From the NCBI GenBank assembly GCA_028583405.1, contig JAPTMU010000281.1, forward strand, positions 211,148-275,147: DNA of 64,000 nucleotides, in the 5' to 3' direction. This document shows positions 43,824-56,679 of the stretch, piece after piece. The notes beneath the pieces are model-generated. The model saw only the letters and a list, made by a program, of their open reading frames with translations. It was not told the DNA's origin and searched no databases. Both the position numbers and the translations under genes were made by a program. Source of the DNA: Pogonophryne albipinna. Lineage: Eukaryota > Chordata > Actinopteri > Perciformes > Artedidraconidae. Every line of letters starts with the position of its first letter. The stretch's first letter is position 1.

Positions 43824-46800
43824 TTAGACTCTCCTCCGCTGACACATCCATCCTCCACAGCAGCCAGAGTAGAGTAGAGGAAGAGAGGAGAGTAGAGTAG
43901 AGGGGAAATGGCAGTTTGGACGTTTGATGGACAGTTGGACAGTTGAAGGTCTTGCCAGCACCACCGGCTGACCCAAATCCAAACGGTCCACAGAAACGCG
44001 CTCAGCCTTACCACCCAGGTCGACCACAAGGTGTTTGTCCCCGTGCTCCAAAACACGGAAAGGTCCGTCGTAAAGAGGCCTTTTGACCACCGTGTTCATC
44101 GTGCCGTATGAAAACGTGCCCTGCCGAGCGGAGATCCGCAGGAACCCGGGACACTTGAGTACCATGTTGGGCAGTGGGAATCGGAGCAAAAGTCTCGGCG
44201 GTGTCCTGCAGGCAAACCCGCTGCGCTGATGCCGACCAGGGAACCGATGTGTTAGGGAGGAAATCCCCTGGAACTCTCAGCGGCTGACCGTAGACCATCT
44301 CAGCCGTGGAACACTGCAGATCTTCCTTGGGCGCGGTCCGCAGGCCCAGCATTACCCAAGGCAGCTTGTCGACCCAATTTCCGTCCTTCAGGCCGGATCT
44401 GAGTGCTGCCTTCATGGAGCGATGGAAACGTTCACAGAGGCCGTTGGGGTGATAAGCGGTTGTCCTGTGAAGCTTAACCCCCAGACCACACGCCACAGAG
44501 TTCCAGAGCTCAGACGTGAACTGCGAACCCCGGTCAGAGGAAATGTCCGACGGGGTGCCAAACCGACACACCCATGTCGCAATGAAAGCCCGGGCTATGT
44601 CAGGCGCTGACGTGGACACGAGAGGAACCGCCTCAGGCCAACGGGTCGTCCTGTCCATCATGGTGAGGAGGTAGGAAAAACCCTGAGAGGAGGGCAATGG
44701 ACCCACCAGGTCGATGTTGACGTGGTCAAACCTCCTCTCCGGCACCATGAAACGTTCCAAAGGGGCTTTCGTTTGGCGATGCACCTTAGCGCGCTGACAA
44801 GCCACGCACTCACCAGCCACGCACTCACCAGCCCAAGTCCTCACGTCCTTTTTAAGTCCCCGCCAGACGAACTTCGCGGCCACCAAGCGCACCGAAGGTT
44901 TACCGCCGGGGTGAGACAGGTCGTGCACAGCCTCGAAAACGGAGCGCCTCCAACTGGCGGGAACGACCGGTTGTGGCAGGCCTGTGGAGACGTTGCACAG
45001 GAGAGTAACGCCTGCGTCACCGAAAACCACGTCTTCCAAGCGCAGCCCCAAGCTGTCCTCCTTCAGGGCCTGTACGCCGGGGTCCGTGACCTGGTCCGTC
45101 ACCATGCGGGTATAGTCCAGGCCCAACTGGACGGCCTCGATGGCGACCCTGGAGAGGCAATATGCGACAAGGTTCGATTTGCCAGCCACGTGCTTAATGT
45201 CTGTGGTGAACTCTGAGATGTAAGACAGCTGCCGCTGCTGACGTGCAGACCAAGGCTCAGCCACTTTTGACATGGCGAACGTGAGCGGCTTGTGGTCGAC
45301 AAACGCCGTAAATTCACGGCCTTCCAGCAAAAAACGGAAGTGCCACACGGCCAGCCAGAGTCCAAGGAGCTCTCGGTCAAAGGCGCTGTACCTGCATTCC
45401 CTGGGCGTCAGCTGACGGCTGAAAAAGGCAAGTGGCTGCCAAGTGCCCTCCACCCATTGCCCGTGCACCGTACCAACTGCGCAGTCCGATGCGTCCGTGG
45501 TAATGGAGATGTGAGCCGTAGATGATGGGTGCGCCAACAGGGCCGCCTGAGCCAACGCGGTCTTGACCTTCGTAAAAGCAGACTCAGCTTCCGCCGTCCA
45601 GTCGATCGCCTGGATGGGGGTTGTACCCTTCAAAGCCTTATACAGTAGCCGCATAATGTGGGCGGCCCGAGCGATGAAACTGTGGTAGAAAGTCACCATC
45701 TCCAGGAACTCACGGAGCGACCGGGCTGTGAGCGGGCGAGGAAACGCCGCGACAGCCTCAACCTTCGCCGGCAGGGGTGCTGCACCGCCTTTGGTGACGC
45801 GGTGTCCGAGGAAGTCAATGTCAAACACCCCGAACTGGCACTTTGCAGGATTGATTATCAACCCGTGGCTGAGCCTCGTGAAAAGGGCACGGAGGTGTGA
45901 CAGGTGCTCTTCCACTGAAGCGCTGGCGACGAGTATGTCGTCCAGGTAGACAAACACAAATGGCAGGTCCCGCAGCACCGAATCCATCAGGCGCTGGAAC
46001 GTTTGAGCGGCGTTCTTGAGCCCAAAAAGCATCTGCAGGAACTCGAAAAGTCCAAACGGCGTTATGACTGCCGTCTTAGGAACGTCCAGGGGATGCATTG
46101 GCACCTGGTGGTATCCGCGCACCAGGTCCACTTTAGAAAACACCAACGTACCGGCCAGATGTGCTGAAAAGTCCTGAATGTGCGGCACCGGGTAGCGGTT
46201 AAGTGTCGTGGCGTCGTTGAGGCGGCGGTAATCCCCGCACGGGCGCCAACCGCCGTTTGGCTTGGGAACGACATGTAGAGCAGAGGCCCAAGGACTGTCA
46301 GAACGGCGGACGATACCCAGGCGTTCCATGGTTGAGAACTCCGCCCTCGCTACTGCAAGCTTAGAAGGGTTCAACCGCCGGGCCCTGGCGTAGACTGGGG
46401 GACCTTCGGTGGTGACGTGGTGCTCCACCCCATGCTTGGTGGTGAACGCGGAGAAGGTGGGTGGCGTCAGGTCTGGAAATTCAGCCAACAACCTGAGAAA
46501 AATGTCCTTGCCAAGTGTACACACGAGGGAGGAAAACGTCAAGGCATCAACCAAGCGTTTATTTTTAACGTCCACCAGGAGTCCGTGAGCACATAAAAAG
46601 TCTGCCCTGAGGAGGGGAAAAGAAATGTCTGCCGTCACAAAATCCCAGTTGAACCGCTGTCCTCCAATACACAAACACATAGGCCTCACGCCGTACGTGC
46701 GAATGGGGCCACCATTAGCTATCGTCAATCGCGGTCCATGTCCCCCACGAGCGACGTCTTCCCTCGACGCAGGAACAACACTCCATTGAGCTCCTGTGTC

Positions 46801-46875
46801 ACACAGAAACAAGCTTCCTGAGACTCTGTCGCTGACGAAGAGAAGCCTGCTCGTGCCGCTAACGCTCAGGGCCAC
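43824..46875 (-). mobile_element. Ty3/gypsy retrotransposon pol, gag-less and frameshifted
   Basis: A 955-codon frame (46875-44008) contains, in order: an aspartic protease (CDTGA, about residue 26), reverse transcriptase (VYLDDIL, and MLFGLKNAAQTF where most relatives have MPFGL.NAP), RNase H (TTDASDCAVG, FDRELLG), an HHCC integrase finger and a DDE integrase core (NIDLVGPL, SDRGSQF, PNGLCERFHR). This order is that of Ty3/gypsy. The C-terminal end continues in another frame at 44189-43824, so there is a frameshift near 44190. The zinc-finger region has an internal AGECV duplication. No gag and no confirmed LTRs. GC content is clearly above the neighbours. Probably immobile. Confidence 0.93.
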
Positions 46876-49423
46876 TACTGAGCGCTCTTATACGTCTTAA
46901 CTACTCTTATAGTATACTAATACTATAGTTCATTTTCGTAAGGGGGTGAGCGGAGCAAAACCCAGTAATGCACGAGTCAACAGCAGACTCAGATTCGCAA
47001 AATCACCCTTTTTTTGTGATCAACATGTTTTATTAAAGCAAAAGACACCACTTTACACACATAACACATACAAACACCAGCACTGCAATGATTACGCAGT
47101 CCATGAGAAAAGAGGGGGGAGGAGGGGGGATATGATTAGATCTACAACTCATATGACTCAAATGACTCGTATGATTCCGTAAAAGGATCCGGATTTTCCA
47201 TCTCTAGTTGTAACCACAAAAACATTTAAGAACCATCTCTATTTGAGACAGACGAATAGGAAGTTTTAAAATGCTGACTTATTTCCGGGTTTTAGGACTC
47301 ATTCCTGCACCACTCTGGTTACCTGATGTTAAACGATGAGTATCTGTCAGTTGATGTGAAAGTCTGCTACCCCCTAGTGGCCACAAGTGAAATTATGCAG
47401 ATTTAAAGGAAACCACTATTTAAACATGTAATACCAATGCAAAAAAACAAACAATGATTCCCTTAAAAAAAAAAGTTTTAATTTTTAAAAAGGTTTAATA
47501 CATGTGTGTGTTTTCCTGGCCTCACCTGACACTAGAACATGGCAGAAATAGTTTACGGCGGATCTTTTTTCCCGCTGCAGCCGACACTTACCTGCAGGTG
47601 AAATGAAGTTACCTGAGAGATACACTGAACTCTGAATGACTCTCCCTTTACCTCCCTCACCCCCTCATTAATAAGTCCCGGGCCAAACCCAGTGACAGGT
47701 TGGTGTGTGTCCAGCTCTCTCAGACGACAGCCACTCTGATAAAGAGCCGGACAGGTTTCACTGTAAAGACCTTTTTCTGACGTCTGTGATATGTTAACAT
47801 CAGCGGAAAAACAAAGTACTAAACTAGGAACGGGTCATTTAAGAGTCTCTTGAACTCTGGTGACCTGGTTTAATGACATATAAGAGCAGGTTAAAGAGTA
47901 GAACAGACACAGAGGAGCATTAAGTGCTTCTACATTTCAATAACACATTTTTAATACTCTTTTTATTGTCATTTTTGTAAACATTCAGACATAACATACA
48001 CCCGCATACGTACTCAAATGTGTGCATATAACGTACATCTCTCCATGGGTGATAATAATCTCATTTTAATCATGTTTACAAGATATCTACGTATATCTCA
48101 GTTTACATACCAGTGACTTAAATAAAAGCACAGAGAGAATTCATAAAGAATAATAAATGATAATCATAGTGGCCTAATTACACTGAGAAAGATCAAATAG
48201 AAGGGAAAGAAAACAAATATATACTAATAATAATAATAATAACAAATACATTTTTTTTTTACTTATCTCTGTTCAGGATCATTTAAAGAAGGATTGCCAA
48301 GACAGAAGTTTTAATGTTAATTATTGGTAAATCATACTTATTGGTAAATCATACAACCAAATTGGGATCAATAAAGTTCTATCTTATCTTATGTAAATAC
48401 AATTATACATTTAGTTGGGTCATTTTTTGTTGTTGAATTTAGAATCGGAGGATGAAACCCTCTTTATTTCTGTCACAGTGAAATGTGGTCTCTGTTTTTA
48501 ACCAATACTAGGAATACTTATTTCAGGTCTGTTCAGGGAATTGAACCGGCGATCATACGAGTCCCAGTCCAAGCCCCTTCTGACTGAGCCTCTGCTGGAT
48601 GAATAAAGTTTATGCAGGACCTGTCATATAATTGTCATACGAGTAGGAGTATAGTGGGCCATTAAAATGTCATATTAAACAAAAGTATGTCATGAAAATG
48701 TCAAAAGAAGTATGACATACAAATGATCAACTTCACAAGTTATTTAAGAAAAAAAGTCCAAGTATAGTGGGTGTGATATAATGTCATTAAAATAAACCAT
48801 AAAAATGTCAAAAAAGGTTTGTCACACTATAATGTAATGTATGCCATGAAAAAGTAATTTAAATAAAAGTAAAAAAAATTATAGTATAATTAATCATTAA
48901 ACTCATAAACGTGTGAAATGTGATAAATAGTCCTGGTATGGTATGTTATACACAACAACAATACTACACTATATACTATACTAACAAGTATAGTATGTCA
49001 TATAAAGGAATTATACAATCAAACAAATAAATAAACACAAGGATAATTATGTGTTATTGTTGAGTAAATAACAGTGTGTGGTTTAGAAAAGAATACAAAA
49101 TTAGAAGGAAAAAATACAGATTTCAGTTTTCTGAGCCCCTGCTCTCCCCCTAACTGACGGCAACTAAAGTCCGACATTATTCAATTAAAATAAAGAAGTA
49201 AACACAATAAGTGTGGCTTGATATTGAGTTTGAAAGGTTGATAAACGCTGTGAGAATAGATCTGCGGAGAGCATTTCGCCGCGATCCCAACTCGTCTATT
49301 ACCAACGTTCAGGGAGCTCAATGCAAGTCAATGAGACTTCCTGATAGTTGAAACTCGACGCTAAAGGTTGGAAAGTGACGACAGGGACCCTGACATAACG
49401 TCAACATAGGCCGAGTTGGGAGT
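46876..49423. other. Gene-free stretch
   Basis: No supported exon, including no match to the missing downstream calcineurin B exons. 47283-47330 resembles the terminus of the MITE at 28488. 48355-48395 is a retroposon tail ('gggatcaataaagttctatc' and a TCTTA repeat). 48650-49000 is AT-rich with repeated 'atgtcat' and 'gtatgtc' motifs. Confidence 0.4.
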
Positions 49424-49549
49424 GAGAATGTGTTGGACAAGCAGGCAGGCCATCCAGTTATTTTAGCCGTGCCGTGATGTTAAGAGCATTCCATGGAATA
49501 TAACAAAAAGTGTATCTCGAGCCGGTTTCTCAAACTTACCCACCTTTAA
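49424..49549. mobile_element. MITE family B, copy 3 (internally deleted)
   Basis: Retains 'caggcaggccatccagtta', jumps over the middle, and resumes at 'gatgttaagagcattccatg' through to CCCACCTTTAA, ending in TTAA at 49546-49549. The left terminus is lost. Confidence 0.7.
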
Positions 49550-50552
49550 GTCACATTTTTCATTTCCCATCATAAATAAACTGTGTTTTCTATACATTTG
49601 TAATATTTTCTGACTTGTCTCTGTCTACTCTGAGGCTGCTGAGTGTAAATCATGTGTCTAAGAGCGGGGTTTCTGTAGTTTCTCTAAAGTTATGGTGCAG
49701 ATTGTTTGAGAGAAGACTTTTTTCGAGGCTCTGGCTCAGAGACTTTCATGTTGGCTGGTGCGAAAATAAAACCTGAGTGCAAATCACAAACAGATGAGAG
49801 TTTGAGGCGGAGACGGAGGGTCCGAGAGCAGCAGAGGGATTATGAATGAGACTTTTAATTGTTAGTGACGGCAACAACTCGCCCACTTCTTCTTCTTCTG
49901 CTCCATTAGAGGCAGTCAGACCTGAAACATCCATTATCAGATGCTGTGGCACAGAATATAAAACAATATGAAGCATTAAGGAAAGCTAATGCTCAGTTTT
50001 AAGACACAAGATGAAGAGTCGTGGATCCTGAGTCGTGGTTCTTCATTAATAAAATATACTTTAAACACCAAATGTAAAAAGGCATAATATGTAGAATGAC
50101 CAATTTAAAGACATTATATAAATTAATTATTATTATTGATGTATTAATCTGTTCATGTGTTCATTCCTTCATTGTTACTGCTGGTGAATGTAGAGATGTG
50201 TTATTTGTACTATCTATAATGCCGGTTAGGGTCCGAATACATAACAAATGATTGGTTCATTACATTTTGTAATATTAGTTTACATTTTGATCGTTAAAGT
50301 AACTAAGGTAATCAAATACATGTAATATAATAGTAGGTGGTGCTAGTTTGAATTACTGCCGGTTAGTTAAATATATAATGATACATCAAAAAATATGAAA
50401 TATATTTAGCATTATTAATTCAAACTATTAACTTAAGAATATTAAATACATGTAGTAGAATAAAAACAACACAGGCCTTTCACATGTGGAGTAGAAGAAT
50501 AAAATTGTAAATAAATAACAGTAACTCAACATTTTAAGCTATTCTCTAAATC
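49550..50552. other. Gene-free stretch
   Basis: About 49590-49950 is repeat-free and a possible conserved non-coding segment. The remainder (50040-50550) is AT-rich. No exon supported. Confidence 0.35.
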
Positions 50553-51200
50553 AGAATCAGAATACCTGTATTAGTCCCACAGAGGGGAAATGTGCAGCGT
50601 TACAGCAGGAAAGAGCCACAGACAGCTTAGTGTTGAATATCTTACATACGTTAAAAAAAAGTACAAGTTATAATATAATAAACAATATGCTAAAAAAAAG
50701 ATAAAAAGTTACATAATTTTCAAAAATACAGATAAAAAACAAATCAAATCTACAAATCAAATCCTGTAGCAGTTCTTAGGCTTTAGCAGCCCGGTATATA
50801 TTACAGTTATTAAAGATGGCATATGTATATAAAGTATATATTGCACATAAAGCACATATTGCACATAGTTTGACGGTATTTAACAGCAGCAAGTTACACA
50901 ATTTACAAAATACAAGATACATACCTTGTAACAGTAACAAGGGTTTAGCAGCCAGGTATAAATTACACAGTTATTAACGGCATATATATATTGCACATAT
51001 AGCACATATTGCACAAAGTTGGTTTGTATTTAGCAGCAAGGGGTGATATAGTCTGTGGTGTGTGTAGGAGGGTCTATAGGGGCAGTGCTGGTTGTAAAGT
51101 CTGACCGCTGCACGAAGGAAGGACCTGCGGTATCTCTCCGTGTGACAGGTGGGGTGCAGCAGCCTGTCGCTGAAGGTGCTGCACAGTGAGGACAAATGTA
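50553..51200 (-). mobile_element. Non-LTR retrotransposon 3' end
   Basis: The minus-strand frame 51195-50974 ends a LINE ORF2-like protein (LLHPTCHTERYRRSFLRAAV, then RLYNQHC). It is followed by a 3' UTR with repeated TATTGCACATA segments and a terminal 'gtgggactaatacaggtatt' motif typical of fish LINE ends. The 5' part is missing. The clade is not assigned. Confidence 0.75.
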
Positions 51201-51475
51201 ATATGCTGGAATATTACGAGTTAAGATTATGATTGTTCAGGTACTAGGAAACTAAACCAGGAAGTATACAACTAAACAGGTGTCCACAAACATCAGCATC
51301 AGTTTCTCTCCACGTGGCCTCACGCTGCCCCCTGCTGGACAGAGGACAGTATTACATGTTTAAATAGTTTAAATCCATCACCTGTTTTTAATCATAATGC
51401 AGGTAACTGTGAATGTCTCAGGCTCACAGGAAAGTTGTTTACTTATGTGCTTACATATTTTGTGTCAAATCACCA

Positions 51476-51562
51476 GTGGTGGTGGCAGTATTTAGGTCCA
51501 GTAAAAGTAACTGTAAAATACTCTGATATAAGTAAAAGGAAAATGACAGTCCCGTAAGTGTT
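51476..51562. repeat. hAT-MITE fragment
   Basis: 'CAGTGGTGGTGGCAGTATTT' followed by 'gtaaaagtaactgtaaaata', the left end of the common fish AAGTA-rich hAT MITE. Truncated. Confidence 0.5.
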
Positions 51563-51644
51563 TACTGTTATATAGATACCTGTAGGTTATCTGTCGCCAC
51601 TTTTTAATTTAACCCTAACCTCCAATTCTCCTCTGAAACAAAAG

Positions 51645-51830
51645 AAAAAGTGCGTATTTAGAGTCTGAAAAATACGCACCTTTTTGTTTTTTCAGACTCT
51701 AAATACCACTTTTTTGTTTTTTTCAGTCTCTCTAAATACGCACTTTTTTGTTTTTTTCAGACTCTAAATACGCACTTTTTTCAGACTCTAAATACGCACT
51801 TTTTAGTTTTTTCAGACTCTCTGTACACAA
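51645..51830. repeat. Hairpin-forming tandem repeat
   Basis: Four to five tandem units containing 'tcagactctaaatacgcac' plus a T-rich spacer, with one inverted copy (GTGCGTATTTAGAGTCTGA, 51651-51669) at the left. The RNA or single strand could fold into a long hairpin. It lies about 100 bases downstream of a ppp3r1 exon, in the intron. Confidence 0.8.
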
Positions 51831-51935
51831 TCAAGCCTTTGTGGGAAAAGATTACAAAACTTTGAAGTGTATATAACTGAGTTTAGTAATGATAACAAGG
51901 CTACAGAGATATGATGAAAACTGAAGGACACTCAC

Positions 51936-51995
51936 AACGCAACTTCTGCTCCTTGTCACCTTTGACGCTGAACTGGGAGACTCCTTCGATGAACT
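51936..51995 (-). CDS. ppp3r1: ppp3r1 exon after EF-hand 2
   Basis: Acceptor CAACAG|AGTTCATC, donor CGTT|GTGAGT (strong). Encodes [20 protein letters not shown]. The size and phase match the vertebrate gene. Confidence 0.95.
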
Positions 51996-53300
51996 CTGTT
52001 GAAGGATAGAAACATCATCATCAGTTAAAACTGCGGTTAGACAATAAACCTCCTGCTATATAATACATATCATTTATACACCCAAAATAAACAACACCGC
52101 TTGGGAAAAATGGTGTTGTTGTTATTGGAATAAATACAAGACAACGCACTGAACAATAACTGAATTAAATAGTAAATAATAGAACAAATTTGAAGATAAA
52201 TGTAGAAATCTAAATACAGGTAGTGATTCAGAAAGTAATGGCTTTGATGCAATTCAGATATTACCAGTACAATTACATAAGTACACATTTAAAGTACTTT
52301 GAATTCACCCCAGGGAGCAGAAAGGTGCAGCTGACTGCAGTATTTACATTGTTCTGTGGCCAGGGAAGTGTCCATTCATTTCTGTCATTATGTGTGCCAC
52401 AATAATATAATATACGTGGATATATAGGCGTTTAGTTATGAATATGGTATATATTTGTTTCAAGCAGGAAACAATTCTTTGTAGCATAAGTCATGACATC
52501 AGAGGACTTAATGTATTGATTGGCTGCGATACTTTGATGTAAAAGTTTAAACTATTGTAAAATTGTAGATATCAGTCCGGAAAATGCAGCTGCGATCAGT
52601 GACAGATTTCTGTAAATACTGCATTTGATTTCTGGATACACGGACAGTACTTCATGCATTCAAAGGAATTTAGAAGCACTTTCCAATGTGACGTAATCTG
52701 TACTTGCTCTTATGGGGGAAAAGCTTCTCAAACATTACTTGATTACTCCATTGTGATAGTTTTGATATTAGATAGATATTGTGGGAAATGACAATGACAT
52801 AATCAAGGATCGAGGGCATTTCGTGCAACGGTTTTTCACCAAGTTTTACAAAAAATGCACCCACCTCTAACTGATTCATAAGTTAATGGTAAAGCACTTA
52901 ATAATGCTCTTAAATTAGCAAATGTCAGACTTCTCGTGCAACTTATGTTGTGCATTTGCCAGCCCATTGCATTGCATTTCAATCAGAGGACAGTCAGGAG
53001 CAGACAGACTGTATCTTTAACAACGGGGCATTTTTAGGACACTTAGAAATGATACTGTTAACACATTTTAAAAACAAAGGGAATATCAGAGGGAGTAGGG
53101 AAACAGTTTCATGATTAATTTACCTTTAAAGTCGACCTCTCCGTTTCCATCGGTGTCGAATATGTCGATGACTCGCTGCACGAGGGGGTTCTGCTGGAGC
53201 TCTGGTAAGGACATGAACTCCTCCACACTCAGGGAGCCGGAGTTATCTAGGTCGAGTTTCTTAAATCTCTTTCCTAGCCTCTTAATCTCATCGGCATCAA
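51936..53300 (-). CDS. ppp3r1: Calcineurin subunit B type 1, two internal exons
   Basis: Exons 53300-53124 (177 bases) and 51995-51936 (60 bases) encode [20 protein letters not shown]... through [19 protein letters not shown]. This is the N-terminal half of calcineurin B, with EF-hand loops [12 protein letters not shown] and [12 protein letters not shown]. The protein is the Ca2+-sensing regulatory partner of the calcineurin phosphatase. As far as I can recall, the residues are identical to mammalian PPP3R1, so this copy is under strong constraint. Splice sites and phases (1, 1, 1) are intact. The upstream exon with the myristoylated N-terminus and the downstream exons with EF-hands 3 and 4 were not found anywhere in the window. 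The gene is convergent with etaa1. Confidence 0.92.
53124..53300 (-). CDS. ppp3r1: ppp3r1 exon with EF-hands 1 and 2
   Basis: Acceptor ATTTCAG|TTGATGCC, donor AAAG|GTAAAT. Both canonical Ca2+ loops have acidic residues at positions 1, 3 and 12. No stop and no frameshift. Confidence 0.95.
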
Positions 53301-53516
53301 CTGAAATGAAAACAAAGACAAAGAGAGAGAGAGAGAGTTATTAACAGCGGCTAAAACAGACCAAGTCTTCGGATAACAGGAGGAGATTTGGACAAATATT
53401 ATCAAGTTTTGGCGACACTTAAAACCTGTGAACTTAAGCACCCAGGAGGAGTTCAAACACCTGTTATCCACCTGTATTTCATCCTCTTTCTGTAAAAGCA
53501 TTTCTCCCAAACGTAC

Positions 53517-53541
53517 CTGGTTCCTTATTCCTACTGGCCAT
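53517..53541 (-). CDS. Candidate alternative first coding exon of ppp3r1
   Basis: An ATG at 53541 opens eight codons (MASRNKEP) and ends CCAG|GTACGT, a good donor in phase 1, which fits the next exon (53300) and would give ...[11 protein letters not shown]. An in-frame TGA lies upstream. It would lack the Gly2 myristoylation site of the usual N-terminus. This is inference from frame and splice signals alone and may be chance. Confidence 0.2.
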
Positions 53542-53702
53542 GACTGTTCAGAGCTACTGGTCTCAGTTAAGTTGGACCTTATGCTACTGGACCTCCTAGT
53601 GCCACGCTCTAAGCCCTAACACCGGGTCATGTGACGCCTCGTTCATCACTAATCACTCTGCTGATAACCAAAGAGCTGGGGGACGCATTGTGTTGGTAAC
53701 CT

Positions 53703-54896
<1,194 letters not shown>

Positions 54897-55990
54897 TGGT
54901 CTCCTTTCCTGCAGTTTTTAGGAGCCGTTTCCTCTTTGCAGCTGATGGCCAGACCCACAGCAACAAAGCAACTTGATGTGATGAACTAGTCCGTTATCCT
55001 TTGCTTTTGTCTTGTTTTTGTATTGTTAGATATAAATATATGTTTTAATTATTTACCATTTTACTGTTAGTACATTTTGTTTTTCAAATTACTTTTGTTT
55101 TTTTTCCACTATGAAATATTATAATAACAAATATAAAAATGACTACATTCAAACAATACTACATGACAAACCATTTATAATAAACAGTCTTAAAATCAAA
55201 TACATTTAAAACTGTTTACATTGAAGTTAAAATGGCAAATTAAAACTAGGAGCAGTGCATTTCCACTTGAATTCCTCCACAGCAGTGTTTCTTCTTGCAG
55301 GTAACAAAGACTGACAACAATTATAACTTAAATTTTATATGTTCTCTCTGAAAGTAATCTGAGAGTGATTGGTTTGTAAGTACAGAAAAGCATGAATAAT
55401 TGTAATTCTGAAAATGTCTTGAGATCTGACAGCCTTCCTCTTGTACACTTCTCCCTGCAGCAACAACAGGCCTCCATGTTCACAACTAACTGATGTCATC
55501 ACACAGAACGACCACTAGATGGAGACTGAGACATTATGAGACAAAAGTTACTTCTTACTCAAAAGGCAAACAAATACACGAGTCAACACACCTTCATGTG
55601 AGGATAATCACTTATACAAGGACAACAAATATAAACATCCTAAGAAAAACTCTGAACAAAGAGACCCCAGCTAATCTTTGCGAGTTTCTCAACTAATTTC
55701 AAGAGTTTATTTCTTTAATAAAATCCTTTAAATAAAGTTCCTGCACTGTTAGAAGTAGAATTAACTCACAATGTGAACAAACTCAGTTTACTGTTTTATT
55801 ACAAACATCTAGATACAAATTCATGCATTGCTAAATAATACACCAGTCCTGCCATAGATATGGTATCAATGAGGATATGCTCCTATTAAATAAACTGTTC
55901 TGGTTAAAGTATAGCTGAGACAGTTTCAACATAATAAAGACAAACATGTTCACATGTCTCACTCTCCACACTGTTAGCACCAACTTTGCT
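54897..55990. other. Gene-free, AT-rich stretch upstream of the TRIM gene
   Basis: No supported exon. The frame at 55493-55696 has no recognisable domain. Confidence 0.4.
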
Positions 55991-56113
55991 CCATTTTAAC
56001 CTGAAGAGTCCCTGGTATTTCTCAATGCCCATGCAGATCAGAGGGAGGGAACAACCAGCTGCAGTGAGAGGAGGAGCTACACTGGAAAGAGGAGAGCTTA
56101 CACGTCACACTCA

Positions 56114-56123
56114 GGAAACGAAA
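56114..56123 (+). promoter_or_regulatory. ETS/IRF composite-like motif near TRIM exon 1
   Basis: GGAAACGAAA fits the GGAANNGAAA composite element bound by PU.1 with IRF4/IRF8 and is close to an interferon-response motif. It lies about 130 bases before the end of the TRIM 5' UTR exon. A short motif, so chance is possible. Confidence 0.3.
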
Positions 56124-56149
56124 GTTAAGTTAGTCAGAGAGGCAGCCAC

Positions 56150-56248
56150 ACTACAGTCGAGACTAGTCTCTGTTTCTGTCTACAGAAAATACAAACTGAG
56201 TTCATCAGATCTTTCTCAACAACACAGCAGAGTCTCTGTCAAACACTG
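56150..56248 (+). other. Probable 5' UTR exon of the TRIM gene
   Basis: Ends ACACTG|GTGAGT (a strong donor at 56249) and pairs with the acceptor CACTACAG at 58661-58668 just before the TRIM start codon. Its own start is not defined. Non-coding. Confidence 0.5.
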
Positions 56249-56679
56249 GTGAGTACATCTGATTATATTTACACTTCCAACTAAATATGATATAAGTATG
56301 GTGTTGTTTGTCCTCAGGCCTACGGTTCAGCCCTCTGGATTTAACTAACCTGTAGCTGAATCTCTGTGGTTAGGAGTTTAACCTAATTCCTGGTTTCCTG
56401 CCATTATTACTGTTTACTGATTACTTCCTACATCCTGCTTACTTTTTTTTGTATAGGTGTGTCATATTAAAAGCTCACCACCAAAGAACCAGTTTGAGGT
56501 TTAAAATGTGAGGCAAATAGCTGTGTCACAAAGTACTGAGAGCTTTGTTATCAGTGTTATTCTTTACTATAAGTTGGTCTACACTAGAGGTAAGGTAGTT
56601 ATCAATGTAATATCATCATCTGGATATTAGACTAGATATAGTGTCAGATAATTCAGAAGTAGTACAATTGCATAACTGT

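Noticed and set aside
43430..43852. A 3' LTR for the gypsy element starting TGTCAGCGG
   Set aside because: Suggestive start and AATAAA motifs, but no matching copy exists beyond the 5' side of pol, so it is left only as a possibility.
44422..45949. Plus-strand frames of 60-160 codons across the gypsy pol
   Set aside because: They are antisense to a clearly conserved pol frame and show no domains.
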